DNA of 64,000 nucleotides. It comes from an uncultured Eubacteriales bacterium (lineage in GTDB: Bacteria; Bacillota; Clostridia; Christensenellales; Borkfalkiaceae). Shown here in pieces: positions 47,207 to 56,787 of the stretch; position 1 is the first letter of the stretch; each line of letters begins with the position of its first letter. The notes under the pieces are model-generated. The model was given only the letters and a program-made list of their open reading frames with translations, made no database searches and had not been told where the DNA came from. The position numbers were made by a program, and so were the translations under genes. Location of the stretch: assembly GCA_900547645.1 (NCBI GenBank), contig URHP01000001.1:43937-107936 (forward strand), read 5' to 3'.

Positions 47207-47574
47207 GCGAACACCGCCTTGACGCCCGCCAGCAGCATGAGCGCGGAAAATGCCAGATCGAGCACACGGGGTGGAAGGAGCGGGAGCAGCTTCGCCCCGG
47301 ACATGCCGCCCGCGATCACGCCGAGCGCCACGGGAAGCAGCGCCGTCCACGGCACGAGCCCCGCAAGCAGATACACGACCGCGCTCACGAGGGACGCAGG
47401 CAGGATACAGGCAATGGCGGTGGCGTGTGCCGCCGCCGTTCCGCGCCCCTCGATGCGTTCCAGAAGGGGCACCGCGATCATGCCGCCACCGCCGCCGAAC
47501 AGTCCGTTTGCCGCGCCCACCGCGCTCCCGCCCGCGATCCGCGCGAACGCCCCTCCCTTTTTCCCCGCCGCCAT
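47194..47574 (-). CDS. Half-size TauE/SafE-like permease, first subunit
   Basis: 126 residues from the ATG at 47574 (AAGGAGG ten bases upstream). Motif GGSAVGAANGLFGGGGGMIAVPLLERIEG, then helices ATAIACILPASLVSAVVYLLAG and LDLAFSALMLLAGVKAVFAW. Same repeat as its partner, so the two likely form a heteromer equal to one full permease. A longer frame to 47943 is not supported. Confidence 0.78.
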   Translation of the reverse strand: MAAGKKGGAFARIAGGSAVGAANGLFGGGGGMIAVPLLERIEGRGTAAAHATAIACILPASLVSAVVYLLAGLVPWTALLPVALGVIAGGMSGAKLLPLLPPRVLDLAFSALMLLAGVKAVFAWRF

Positions 47575-47667
47575 CTTTTTCCGTCCTCCTTTTTTCCGCA
47601 GTTTGTTCAAAGAGGCGAATTTTTTTCGTTTTCGCACGAATTCATAACGAATTTCACGCGGAATTGC

Positions 47668-47696
47668 TTGCGTCCGGACGCTTTTTATATTAAAAT
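47668..47696 (+). promoter_or_regulatory. Promoter of the 1,203-residue surface protein gene
   Basis: TTGCGT (47668-47673), 17-base spacer, TAAAAT (47691-47696). Confidence 0.7.
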
Positions 47697-47761
47697 AGAG
47701 AAGTATCCCAAAACGAAAAAGTACGGGAAGCTTTTGTTTCCCGACGGAAAAAGGAAGACCT

Positions 47762-50700
47762 ATGGCAATCGATCCCAAGCAGAAATTCAGACGCCGCTCG
47801 CTTGCGGCGCTCACGCTCGCGCTTTCGGCAACGCTCACGCTGAGCGCCCTTGCCGCCTGCGCTCCCGCCGACGATACGGCGGACGACGAGGAAGAAGAGA
47901 CCACCACCTCGCAGACGGATACCCAAAAGATCCGCAACGGCAATTTCGAGTTCTACTCGGAAATGGACGTCGAGGACAGGAAGGAAAAGCTCGACCTCAT
48001 CAGTTCGCCCGACAGCTGGTCGTTCACCTCCGGCTCCCCCACGTCCGACTCCAAGTCCGGACTCATCAATACGACGGAGTGGAATTATCTTTCGACGCAG
48101 GGCAGGGAGCTGACCTCGGTCGAAGACGCCGTCGCACACTGGAACGACGACGAAGTGACCGCCTACGACCGTCTGAAATTCCTCGACGCGTTCGAGGACG
48201 AGATCGACGACCTTGACTCCGATTCGGAAGCGGCGCAGCTGTTTGACGATTACACCTACTCCATCGACTACAACGACGTGGAGTATCTTTCCGGAATCAG
48301 CGCGGCGCCCACCGCCCGCCCCGGCGCGGCGGAAGACGAGACGGGCGTGCTGATGATCCACAACCACCGCACGTCGGACGGCGTGCTCGGAACGGGGCAG
48401 TACTATACCTCTTCCACGAGCATCACGCTGGATGCCGGCACGTCGGCGCGCGTCTCCGTCTGGGTGAGAACGAACGACTTGAAGCACTACTATGACGAGA
48501 ACGAGGATACCGCCGTCAAGGGCAATGCGGGCGCATATATCCGCATCAACCAGACGGTGGGCGGACAAACCCTCGATCCCGTGTATATCGAGAACATCAA
48601 CACGAACGGAGAGTGGGCGGAGTACACCGTGTATGTGCGCGCGAATTCCTTCTCCTCCTCCACCTTCACCGTCGTGCTCGGGCTCGGTCAGGGCTCTTCC
48701 GACCAGCGGATCGAATACGTGGACGGCTTTGCCTTCTTTGACGACGTCTCCTGCGAGGTCCTCCCCGCGGCGGACTTCGACGAAGTGTCTGCGGGAACTT
48801 CGGTGGGCGAATGCACCATCGACAGCACCGAAACGGAAAAGCGCTTCGAGGGCAAGACGTACACGACGGTCAAAATCGACCTTGACGCGGCGCTCGGCAC
48901 CGCGGACGATCTGAACATTGCGCAGGGCAACGCGCAGATCACCAAGGATCCCGACGGCGGCAAGTCCAACATCGTGTACGACGGCACCTATCCCGACGAC
49001 TATGCGATGACGACGACCGCGGCGGCGCTTGCGGCGGCGACGGCGGACAACGCCTACCTCAAGAACGTTTACGACAGCGACTTTGCGGGCGCGTTCCCCT
49101 TCGAGGGCGCGGCCGACGATATGACGGTCATCATGCTCATGTCCGTGAGCAGCGCGCCGTACACCGCTTCGTCCGAGAGCTACACCCTTCCGGCGGGAGA
49201 GCACATGATCGTCTCCTTCTGGGTGAAGACGAGCGAGATCGGCGGCACGGGCGCCTCCGCGACGCTGGTGGACGGCGAGAACCGCACGCAGATCTCGGCG
49301 TTCGACTCCACGACGGTCGATCCCGTGGACATCGACGACGACCGCAAGGACATCTACAACGGCTGGGTGCAATGCTTCTTCTTCATCTCCAACGAGACGG
49401 AGAGCGATAAGGAATTCCACCTTGAATTCTCCTACGGACCCACCGACGTGGCGACCGCGGAGCAGACCGCCTACGACGACGGCTACGCGGCATTCACCAA
49501 CTTCGAAGTGCTGGAAAACGTCAACGGCAAGTATATCGGCTATGCGAGCTCGGGTTCCTACGCGCAGGTCGTTACGCTGACCGGCGAAGTGGACAACGAC
49601 TCCGGCTTCGACACCTCCGGCACCAACACCGACAAGGACATCCGCAACACGCTTGCAACGCCTGCCAACTTCCGCGGCGTTCCCAACGCGAGCACGTCCA
49701 TCGTGACGGGCGGCGTGGAAAACTCCACCGTGCCCGACACGCTGCAGAGCGGTCTGCTGCAGGCAAAATACGCGAGCACCTACATGGGCAAGGCGACGAG
49801 CTCCGAACCGGCGGACGCCTGGGCGGCGGAACTCAACGCGATCGCAAACGCCAACAACTACACCTTCGCGCCCGACAGCAACCTGTCCGCGGGCGAGCAG
49901 TGGTGGGCGAAGATCTTCGGCGATTACAACGCCGACGGAACGCGCGCATCTTCCCGCGTTGCCAACCGTCCCCTCGTCGTGCTCAACACCTCCGACGAGG
50001 AAGTTAGCTCCTACGGATACCTTTCGCGCGACACCTTCTCGGTGGCGGCGAACTCCTATCAGCGCATCTCGCTGCGCGTCAAGCTCTCCGCGAACGCGAC
50101 GGCGACCGTCTACCTCATCGACACGTCCGACGTCAAGAACGGCTGGAACGATCCGCTTACCCCCACCCTTCCCGCCATCACCTTCTGGTACGACGATAAC
50201 GGGAACATCGTCCTCGGCGATCCTTCGGCGAGCGACTTCAATTCCCGCGAGGACATCCTGTTCTACCGCGAGGACAACGGGCTGTACACCAAGGTGGGCG
50301 CGAACGACGGCAACTACTACGCGAACCTCAAGAACTACACGCAGGACGAAAACGGCAACCTGATCGCCGTGGATGCGGACGGCAATACGACGATCGCGTT
50401 CTACTTCGACAACGGCAAGTACTACGCTTACCGCACCGAAGTCAGCCGCGGCGAATACAGCTATTCGCAGGAAGTGCTGGACATCTACGATTCGCTGACC
50501 GACGAGCAGAAGCAGAACGAAGATTACGTGCGCTACAACTACCTCGGCGCAGAGATGGCGGACTACGCAAGCAAGATCACCGTACAGGGCACCGCGGCCA
50601 ATGCGGGCAAGTGGACGGAAGTCACCTTCTATGTGCGCACGGGCAATACCGCAAAAGATTACCGTCTGGAAGTCTGGGCGGGCTCGCGCGACTATGACGT

Positions 50701-51373
50701 GGATCCCGAGACCGGGACCGTCACGCCGACGGGCACCAAGATCCCCGCACACAGCTACGTATTCTTTGACGACTACACCTCGACGGACGTTGCAGACAAC
50801 TACGACAGCCTGCTCTCCGAGACGGTGGAAGAACTGAAGGATGCGCACGACATTGCGACGGACGAAAACCTGCCCGCCGAATACGCGCTCTACTACACCT
50901 ACACCTTCTTCGACGCAAAAGACTACCTGCGCTACGACCGGACGACGGACGAGGACAACCTCGGCAATCCCTACGGTTCGTACACGCAGTCCGCGTACAC
51001 GGAAGGGATCGCATGGCTGCTCTCCGAGACGGACGAAGGCACCGCGCTCTACCTCGATTATTCGACGACGGACGTCACCGTGGAAGCGGACGATCTGACG
51101 ACGGATGACGACACGACGACGGACGACGAGACGCCCGCGACGGGAGACACCAACGTCTGGCTGATCGTCTCCTCCGGCGTCCTCGCCTTTGCGCTGGTGT
51201 TTGCGATCGTTGCGATCATCGTGCGCCGCGTCCACAAGAAGGTCGGCAAGCACACCAAGATCAAACCCGCAAAGGATAAGCGCGTAAGGCCCGCAAAGAA
51301 GACGGAGAAAGAAACTCCCGCCGAAGCGCCTGCCGAAACGCCGAAGGATGAAAACGATCCTTACAACGACTGA
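47762..51373 (+). CDS. Large surface protein with lipobox and C-terminal membrane anchor
   Basis: 1,203 residues, ribosome binding site AAGGAAG. N-terminal signal with lipobox LSALAAC (Cys ~33), acidic linker, then at least three jelly-roll-like modules with the pattern SARVSVWVRTN ... GEWAEYTVYVRA ... FFDDVS (~215-345), HMIVSFWVKTSE ... GWVQCFFFIS ... AFTNFEVLE (~480-590) and WTEVTFYVRTGN ... SYVFFDDYTS (~945-1005), like CBM_4_9-type domains. The C-terminus has a threonine/aspartate linker, TPATGDTNVW, a membrane helix (LIVSSGVLAFALVFAIVAIIV) and a basic then acidic tail. Two membrane anchors in one protein is unusual. Function unknown; ligand binding at the cell surface is an inference. Confidence 0.85.
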   Translation: MAIDPKQKFRRRSLAALTLALSATLTLSALAACAPADDTADDEEEETTTSQTDTQKIRNGNFEFYSEMDVEDRKEKLDLISSPDSWSFTSGSPTSDSKSGLINTTEWNYLSTQGRELTSVEDAVAHWNDDEVTAYDRLKFLDAFEDEIDDLDSDSEAAQLFDDYTYSIDYNDVEYLSGISAAPTARPGAAEDETGVLMIHNHRTSDGVLGTGQYYTSSTSITLDAGTSARVSVWVRTNDLKHYYDENEDTAVKGNAGAYIRINQTVGGQTLDPVYIENINTNGEWAEYTVYVRANSFSSSTFTVVLGLGQGSSDQRIEYVDGFAFFDDVSCEVLPAADFDEVSAGTSVGECTIDSTETEKRFEGKTYTTVKIDLDAALGTADDLNIAQGNAQITKDPDGGKSNIVYDGTYPDDYAMTTTAAALAAATADNAYLKNVYDSDFAGAFPFEGAADDMTVIMLMSVSSAPYTASSESYTLPAGEHMIVSFWVKTSEIGGTGASATLVDGENRTQISAFDSTTVDPVDIDDDRKDIYNGWVQCFFFISNETESDKEFHLEFSYGPTDVATAEQTAYDDGYAAFTNFEVLENVNGKYIGYASSGSYAQVVTLTGEVDNDSGFDTSGTNTDKDIRNTLATPANFRGVPNASTSIVTGGVENSTVPDTLQSGLLQAKYASTYMGKATSSEPADAWAAELNAIANANNYTFAPDSNLSAGEQWWAKIFGDYNADGTRASSRVANRPLVVLNTSDEEVSSYGYLSRDTFSVAANSYQRISLRVKLSANATATVYLIDTSDVKNGWNDPLTPTLPAITFWYDDNGNIVLGDPSASDFNSREDILFYREDNGLYTKVGANDGNYYANLKNYTQDENGNLIAVDADGNTTIAFYFDNGKYYAYRTEVSRGEYSYSQEVLDIYDSLTDEQKQNEDYVRYNYLGAEMADYASKITVQGTAANAGKWTEVTFYVRTGNTAKDYRLEVWAGSRDYDVDPETGTVTPTGTKIPAHSYVFFDDYTSTDVADNYDSLLSETVEELKDAHDIATDENLPAEYALYYTYTFFDAKDYLRYDRTTDEDNLGNPYGSYTQSAYTEGIAWLLSETDEGTALYLDYSTTDVTVEADDLTTDDDTTTDDETPATGDTNVWLIVSSGVLAFALVFAIVAIIVRRVHKKVGKHTKIKPAKDKRVRPAKKTEKETPAEAPAETPKDENDPYND

Positions 51374-51384
51374 GGCTCTTTCTG

Positions 51385-51420
51385 AAAACAAAAAAGCTCA
51401 CGCATCAGCGTGAGCTTTTT
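51385..51420. terminator. Bidirectional terminator between the surface protein gene and uvrA2
   Basis: Stem AGCTCACGC / GCGTGAGCT with loop ATCA, A-run before and T-run after. Identical to the rplL terminator except for the loop. Confidence 0.9.
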
Positions 51421-51435
51421 TCATGCCGCAGAAAA

Positions 51436-53925
51436 CTATGCCAGAAATTTTCCCGTAATACTGTCCGGATTTTGTCCGATCTCCTCGGGAGAACCGCACG
51501 CAACGATGCGTCCGCCGTCCGTTCCGCCGCCCGGTCCCATGTCTATGACATAATCCGCACAGCGGATGACGTCCAGATCGTGCTCGATGACGATGACCGT
51601 CGCCCCGGCATCGATCAGCGTCTGAAATACGCCGACAAGCGTTCTTACATCCGACGGGTGCAGCCCGATCGTCGGCTCATCAAACACAAAGACGGAATCC
51701 TGCTGCGCTTTTCCCATCTCGCTTGCGAGTTTGAGCCGCTGTGCTTCTCCGCCCGACAGGCTCGGCGTCGCCTCTCCGAGCGTGAGATACCCGAGCCCGA
51801 GGTCGTCCAGAACCTGCAGCCGCTGGCAGACCAGATTCATCTCGCGGCAGGCGCCGAGCGCGGTATGCACGCTCATCGCCATCACATCGGGCAAAGAATA
51901 TTCTTTCCCCTCCCCGGTCTTATACCGCACGGACTGCGCGTCCCTGGAATAGCGCGTTCCGCGGCATTCGGGACAGGGGATCTCCACGTCCGGAAGGAAC
52001 TGGACGTCCAGGCTGATCGTCCCCGTCCCGTCGCAGACGGGGCAGCGGAGGCTGCCCGTGTTGTAAGAAAAATCCCCCGCTCTGTATTTGCGTTCCCGTG
52101 CATCCGGCGTACGGGCAAAGATCTTGCGCAGTTCGTCATGTACATTCGCATATGTCGCGACGGTCGAACGCACATTGATGCCGATGGGCGTGGCGTCGAT
52201 GAGTTTGACCTGTGCGATCCCCTCTGCCTCGATCTCACGGACATGCGCGGGCAGTTTTTTGCCCTGAATGACCGCCTCGAGCGCGGGGATCAGGCTTTCG
52301 AGAATGAGCGTTGTCTTGCCCGATCCGGATACGCCCGTCACGACGGTGAGCCTGCCCTTCGGGATGCGGACCTCCAGCGGCCTGACGGTGTGGATCGCAT
52401 CCGTTGACAGGCGGATCGTCCCACGGGCAAACAGTTCCTTTGCAGATCCCTGCGGACGCAGCCGTTCGCGCCGCGTACCGCTCAGATAGGGGCCGATCTT
52501 CGAGTTTACATCGCTCACGAGCTCGGCGACCGTTCCCTGCGCGATCACCGTTCCGCCGTCCGCGCCCGCACCCGGGCCCATCTCGATGATATGATCGGAA
52601 ACACCCAGAATCTGCGTATCGTGATCCACCAGGATGACGGAATTGCCGTCGGCGACAAGGTCGTGCATGACATCGACAAGTCCCGCAATATTCGAAGGAT
52701 GCAGTCCGATGGACGGTTCGTCAAGCACATACAACACCCCCGTCGTCCGGTTGCGTACGGCACGCGCAAGCTGCATGCGCTGCCGCTCGCCCGTGGAAAG
52801 CGTGGAAGCGGCGCGGTCGAGCGTCAGATACCCAAGCCCCAGATCCATCAGACGCTTTGCCGCCGTACGGAAAGAATCGCAGATATTCTCCGCCATCGGC
52901 CGCATCTCGCCGGGCAGGCTTGCGGGAACGCCGTCCACCCACTGTACAAGTTCTGTCAGCGTCATGCAACAGGCTTCGTCAAGGGATATCCCGCGAAGAC
53001 ACGGCGCACGCGCCTTTGCGTTGAGGCGCGTCCCGCCGCATTCGGGACAGGGCTCCTGTTTCAGGAACTTCTCCACGCGCTTCATGCCGCTCTCGTCCTT
53101 TACTTTGGAAAGCGCGTTTTCCACCGTATAGACGGCATTATAATATGTAAAATCGAGTTCCGTCGCCACGTCAGAATTTTTTGCGCGGTAAAAGATGTGC
53201 TTCTTTACGGCGGGACCGTCGAACACGATCTCCTTTTCCCGTTCCGTCAGATCGCGGAACGGCACGTCGGTCCGCACCCCCATCGCGCGGCATACGTCCG
53301 TCATCAGCGACCACATCAGCGAATTCCACGGCGCGACCGCGCCCTGGTCGATGGTCAGGCTCTCGTCCGGAACAAGCGTGCTCCTGTCCACCGTGCGCAC
53401 GATCCCCGTCCCGCTGCAGGCAGGGCACGCGCCCTGGCTGTTGAATGCAAGCTCTTCGGCGGAGGGCGCATAGAACGCAGCGCCGCATTCCGGGCAGATA
53501 AGTTCCCGTCCCGCCGCAACGGCGAGCGACGGCGGAAGATAGTGCCCGTTGGGACAGCGGTGGTCGGCAAGGCGCGAATACATGAGCCGCAGGCTGTTCA
53601 AAAGCTCCGTCCCGGTGCCGAAGGTGCTGCGTATCCCGGGAACGGCGGGCCGCTGGTGCAGCGCGAGGGCAGCGGGAACATACAGAATTTCATCTGCCTG
53701 CGCCTTTGCCGCCTGCGTCATCCGCCGCCGGGTATATGTTGAAAGCGCCTCAAGATAGCGGCGGGAACCCTCCGCATACAACACGCCCAGCGCAAGCGAA
53801 GATTTGCCGGAACCGGACACGCCTGCAATGCCGACGATCTCGTGAAGCGGGACGTCTACGTCAATGTGTTTCAGGTTATGGACCTGTGCCCCGCGGATCA
53901 GGATCGCCTGCGGCCGATCATTCAT
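51436..53925 (-). CDS. UvrA-like ABC protein (UvrA2 class)
   Basis: 829 residues, ~110 shorter than UvrA. Two ABC modules: Walker A GVSGSGKSSLALGVLYAEG (~33) and GVSGSGKTTLILESL (~515), signatures LSTGERQRMQLARA and LSGGEAQRLKLASE, Walker B VLYVLDEPSIGLHPS and VFVFDEPTIGLHPS. Zinc fingers CPEC-G and CPVCDGTG...CPECRGTR. The UvrB-interaction region is shortened. UvrA2 proteins are linked to DNA damage or drug tolerance but do not replace UvrA. Own promoter with an AGGAGG site; no uvrB/uvrC nearby. Confidence 0.88.
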   Translation of the reverse strand: MNDRPQAILIRGAQVHNLKHIDVDVPLHEIVGIAGVSGSGKSSLALGVLYAEGSRRYLEALSTYTRRRMTQAAKAQADEILYVPAALALHQRPAVPGIRSTFGTGTELLNSLRLMYSRLADHRCPNGHYLPPSLAVAAGRELICPECGAAFYAPSAEELAFNSQGACPACSGTGIVRTVDRSTLVPDESLTIDQGAVAPWNSLMWSLMTDVCRAMGVRTDVPFRDLTEREKEIVFDGPAVKKHIFYRAKNSDVATELDFTYYNAVYTVENALSKVKDESGMKRVEKFLKQEPCPECGGTRLNAKARAPCLRGISLDEACCMTLTELVQWVDGVPASLPGEMRPMAENICDSFRTAAKRLMDLGLGYLTLDRAASTLSTGERQRMQLARAVRNRTTGVLYVLDEPSIGLHPSNIAGLVDVMHDLVADGNSVILVDHDTQILGVSDHIIEMGPGAGADGGTVIAQGTVAELVSDVNSKIGPYLSGTRRERLRPQGSAKELFARGTIRLSTDAIHTVRPLEVRIPKGRLTVVTGVSGSGKTTLILESLIPALEAVIQGKKLPAHVREIEAEGIAQVKLIDATPIGINVRSTVATYANVHDELRKIFARTPDARERKYRAGDFSYNTGSLRCPVCDGTGTISLDVQFLPDVEIPCPECRGTRYSRDAQSVRYKTGEGKEYSLPDVMAMSVHTALGACREMNLVCQRLQVLDDLGLGYLTLGEATPSLSGGEAQRLKLASEMGKAQQDSVFVFDEPTIGLHPSDVRTLVGVFQTLIDAGATVIVIEHDLDVIRCADYVIDMGPGGGTDGGRIVACGSPEEIGQNPDSITGKFLA

Positions 53926-53956
53926 AGACTGCCTCCTGTCTGTTTTTTACGATTGG

Positions 53957-53985
53957 ATTGTATCACATTTCCCGCTCAAATGCAA
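53957..53985 (-). promoter_or_regulatory. uvrA2 promoter
   Basis: TTGCAT (53985..53980), 17-base spacer, TACAAT (53962..53957). Confidence 0.78.
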
Positions 53986-54085
53986 TTGCCGCAGAATATA
54001 AAAAAATTTACAACTTTTTTACAACTTTATGAAGACTTTTTTTGCCGTATGCTTTATAATGGATAGGTACACAAAAGGAGACGCC

Positions 54086-54886
54086 ATGCCTGCGATCTAC
54101 GCGCACCGCGCATTCGGAGAAGACATCAGACAACAGCCGGGTGCGGAACAGTTCCCCGAAATCGACGCATGCCCCCGCGCATTCGCGCTCGGACTGCACG
54201 GACCGGACACGCTGTTTTACTTTCACCCGCTCAGGCACAACGCCGTCAACGAACGCGGAGAGCGCATGCACGAGGCGCGCGCCGCGGACTTCTTTGCGGG
54301 CGCGCGGGACACGCTGCGCGCACGGGGGGACCGCCCAAGCGACCGCGCCTACCTGTACGGCTTTGTCTGCCACTTTGCACTGGACAGCGCGTGCCACCCC
54401 GAAGTCGCCGCGCAGATGCGGCTGCACAAGATCTCGCATACCGCCGCAGAGGCGGCATTCGAACGCGCGATGCTGCTGCGCGACGGGCGCGATCCCGTCA
54501 GGGAACACATTGCATCGCATATCCGTGCGGACGCGGACAACGTCTCCGCCGTTGCGGCATTTTGCAAGATCACGGAAAAGCAGGCAAAGACGGCGATCCG
54601 CTCGATGGGACGCTGCAGCCGTCTGCTGCGCTGCCCGAACGGCGTCAGACGCGCCCTGCTGCGCGGCATCCTGCGGCTGATCGGGAGCCGTTCGGTCAGC
54701 GACATGATCATCCCCGAACGGAACACCCCCGCATCGGCGGAATGCTGCGCCGCGCTGAGCGCCTGCTACGCGCGCGCCCTGCAGAAAGCCATGGCGCTGC
54801 TTGACAATTTCCGCGCCTTTCTTGCGGAAGAAGCGCCGCTTGACGAAAGGTTCTTTTCCAACTATGAATCGGAGGAAACGATATGA
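54086..54886 (+). CDS. Zinc-dependent phospholipase C-like protein
   Basis: 266 residues from the ATG at 54086 (AAGGAG site). It resembles the PF00882 zinc-dependent phospholipase C group: MPAIYAHRAFGEDI at the start, FALGLHGPDTLFYFHP (~35-50), YLYGFVCHFALDSACHPEV (~95-113) with His/Asp metal ligands, then helices. No signal peptide, so it may not be secreted. A TATAAT lies 30 bases upstream but the -35 is weak. The MFS gene overlaps its stop (ATGA), so the two are co-expressed. Confidence 0.8.
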   Translation: MPAIYAHRAFGEDIRQQPGAEQFPEIDACPRAFALGLHGPDTLFYFHPLRHNAVNERGERMHEARAADFFAGARDTLRARGDRPSDRAYLYGFVCHFALDSACHPEVAAQMRLHKISHTAAEAAFERAMLLRDGRDPVREHIASHIRADADNVSAVAAFCKITEKQAKTAIRSMGRCSRLLRCPNGVRRALLRGILRLIGSRSVSDMIIPERNTPASAECCAALSACYARALQKAMALLDNFRAFLAEEAPLDERFFSNYESEETI

Positions 54887-56208
54887 AACGACTGACGCCC
54901 GAAAGGAAGCTCGAATGGAGCTGGATCCTGTACGACGTGGGAAATTCGGCGTTCACGCTGCTCATCAGCACCATCATGCCCATCTACTTCAACGGGCTGG
55001 CGGAAGCGGACGGGATCGCCAAAGAGGTCGCCACCGCCTATTGGGGATATGCCGCGAGCATCGTGACGCTGTGCGTCGCCGTTTTAAGCCCCATCTTCGG
55101 AACGCTGAGCGACTTCAAGGGCTATAAACGGCCCGTCTTCATGCTGTTTGCGATCATGGGCGTTTTAGGCTGCGCCGCACTCGGCATCCCCATGCCGTGG
55201 CTCATCTTCCTGATCGTCTTTATCCTGACGAAGATCTTCTACTCGGGGAGCCTTGCTTTCTACGACGCCATGCTCGTGGACATGACGACGCCCAAACGCG
55301 CGGACATCGTCTCTTCCAAGGGCTATGCCTTCGGCTATATCGGAAGCTGCATCCCCTTCCTGATAAGCATCGTCGTCGTCCTCTTTTCGGGACTGCCCTA
55401 TTCGGCGTCCATGCCCATCGCGCTCGTCATCAACGCGGTCTGGTGGATCGGCTTCACCATCCCGCTGCTCAAAAATTACCGCCAGACGCACTTCGTCCCG
55501 CGCACCCCGCACGCCATCCGCGACAATTTCAAACGGCTGTTCTCCGTATTTTCCAAAAAGTCGGACGTGCCGAACAAAAAGGGGATCATCCTCTTTCTGG
55601 TCGCCTTCTTCCTGTATATCGACGGCGTGTATACCGTCATCGACATGGCGACGTCCTTCGGCGATACGCTGGGATTTGACACGACCAACCTGCTGCTTGC
55701 GCTGCTGCTGACGCAGATCGTCGCCTTCCCCGCCGCCATCATCATGGGAAAACTTGCGGGAAAAGTCAAAAACGATATTCTCATTCTCATCTGCATCGTC
55801 GCCTATACGGGCATTGCGGTGTTTGCAGTCTTTATGAACGCGGTCTGGCAGTTCTGGGTACTTGCGTGTGCCGTGGGACTGTTCCAGGGCGGCGTGCAGG
55901 CGCTCTCCCGCTCCTACTTCGCCAAGATCATCCCGCCCGACCAGTCGGGATGTCTGTTCGGCATCCTCGATATTTTCGGCAAGGGCGCGGCGTTTTTAGG
56001 CACGCTGCTCGTCGGCGTCGTGACGCACGCGACGGGTTCCGTCAACCTCGGCGCCATTCCCATTGCCTGCCTGCTTGCAGCGGGGATCGTCGTATTCCTG
56101 TTTGCGGCAAAAGTCAACCGCCCCTTCCTGGAGCGGCAGGCGGAAGAACAGGCAGCGCAGGATGCGCAGGAACAGGACGCGCCGCAAGACGGCGAAGCGC
56201 AGGAATAA
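54883..56208 (+). CDS. MFS transporter, UMF1/Atg22-like
   Basis: 441 residues with about 12 membrane helices. N-terminal WSWILYDVGNSAFTLLISTIMPIYF (residue ~12) is the UMF1 (Atg22-like) signature, and DYVGNSAF-like motifs and AILSPIFGTLSDFKGYKRP follow; second half has LFQGGVQALSRSYFAKIIPPDQSG, another family hallmark. A Gln/Glu/Ala-rich hydrophilic tail ends the protein. Yeast Atg22 exports amino acids from the vacuole; the bacterial substrate is unknown. Followed by a terminator. Confidence 0.9.
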   Translation: MKRLTPERKLEWSWILYDVGNSAFTLLISTIMPIYFNGLAEADGIAKEVATAYWGYAASIVTLCVAVLSPIFGTLSDFKGYKRPVFMLFAIMGVLGCAALGIPMPWLIFLIVFILTKIFYSGSLAFYDAMLVDMTTPKRADIVSSKGYAFGYIGSCIPFLISIVVVLFSGLPYSASMPIALVINAVWWIGFTIPLLKNYRQTHFVPRTPHAIRDNFKRLFSVFSKKSDVPNKKGIILFLVAFFLYIDGVYTVIDMATSFGDTLGFDTTNLLLALLLTQIVAFPAAIIMGKLAGKVKNDILILICIVAYTGIAVFAVFMNAVWQFWVLACAVGLFQGGVQALSRSYFAKIIPPDQSGCLFGILDIFGKGAAFLGTLLVGVVTHATGSVNLGAIPIACLLAAGIVVFLFAAKVNRPFLERQAEEQAAQDAQEQDAPQDGEAQE

Positions 56209-56230
56209 CGGAACTATCACGAACGGAATA

Positions 56231-56260
56231 AAAAAACGAGCGGAAAACCGCCCGTTTTTT
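56231..56260. terminator. Bidirectional terminator after the MFS gene
   Basis: Stem ACGAGCGG / CCGCCCGT (one mismatch) with an AAAA loop, preceded by an A-run and followed by seven T. Confidence 0.8.
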
Positions 56261-56757
56261 TATTTTGCATCATCATTTCGGGAACTTTGTCCGCTCTTTT
56301 CCCGCCATGCCGCCTCGATTTCCTTCCGTTCCTTTCGCTTACTTTGGATAGCAAACCACAGGGCTACCCCCGCCCCGCAGATCAGAATAATCGAAAGGAT
56401 CAGATCAAACGTATTATCTGTTTTCACTTTTATGATGTCTATATCGAGACTTGCAGGCATTTCTTCAATCCCATCAATACTCCAACGTATAGAAGAATTT
56501 GTTGTTAACTCACGTTCATCTATTACATTTCCATATCGATCATGTACTGTAGCTACAAATGTACAACTCCTAATACGATATTTTGTTGCCGGAACTATTT
56601 CTACTTTACAATAAAGTCTATCCCAAGCCGCATCATACTCCATACCATAAGCAATTTGATCGTCGATCTTAGGCGAAACGGCGGGGACAAACAAAATCAA
56701 GCCGAATGTCAGCGCAACGACGAAAATTCCCAAAAATATCCAAAACCGCTTTGCCAT
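56260..56757 (-). CDS. Unknown membrane protein, AT-rich gene
   Basis: 165 residues with two membrane helices (FWIFLGIFVVALTFGLILFVPAV at residues 5-27 and FDLILSIILICGAGVALWFAIQS near 118-140), an extracytoplasmic beta-rich part between, and a charged cytoplasmic tail. No family recognised. The DNA between 56400 and 56700 is much richer in A+T than its neighbours and uses rare AT-ending codons, suggesting recent acquisition. Own promoter and a GGGGGAAAG ribosome binding site. Confidence 0.65.
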   Translation of the reverse strand: MAKRFWIFLGIFVVALTFGLILFVPAVSPKIDDQIAYGMEYDAAWDRLYCKVEIVPATKYRIRSCTFVATVHDRYGNVIDERELTTNSSIRWSIDGIEEMPASLDIDIIKVKTDNTFDLILSIILICGAGVALWFAIQSKRKERKEIEAAWREKSGQSSRNDDAK

Positions 56758-56787
56758 ACATCTTTCCCCCTTCGCTGTCTCGGCTCT

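Noticed and set aside
47690-51391. A 1,233-codon open frame on the minus strand opposite the surface protein gene
   Set aside because: It lacks a ribosome binding site, its product is a low-complexity Val/Arg/Asp/Gly shadow, and the plus-strand frame has a signal peptide, modules, promoter and terminator. Long antisense frames are expected in GC-rich genes with this codon bias.
51436-53925. Canonical UvrA of nucleotide excision repair
   Set aside because: The protein is ~110 residues short in the UvrB-interaction region and is not next to uvrB; the UvrA2 class fits better.
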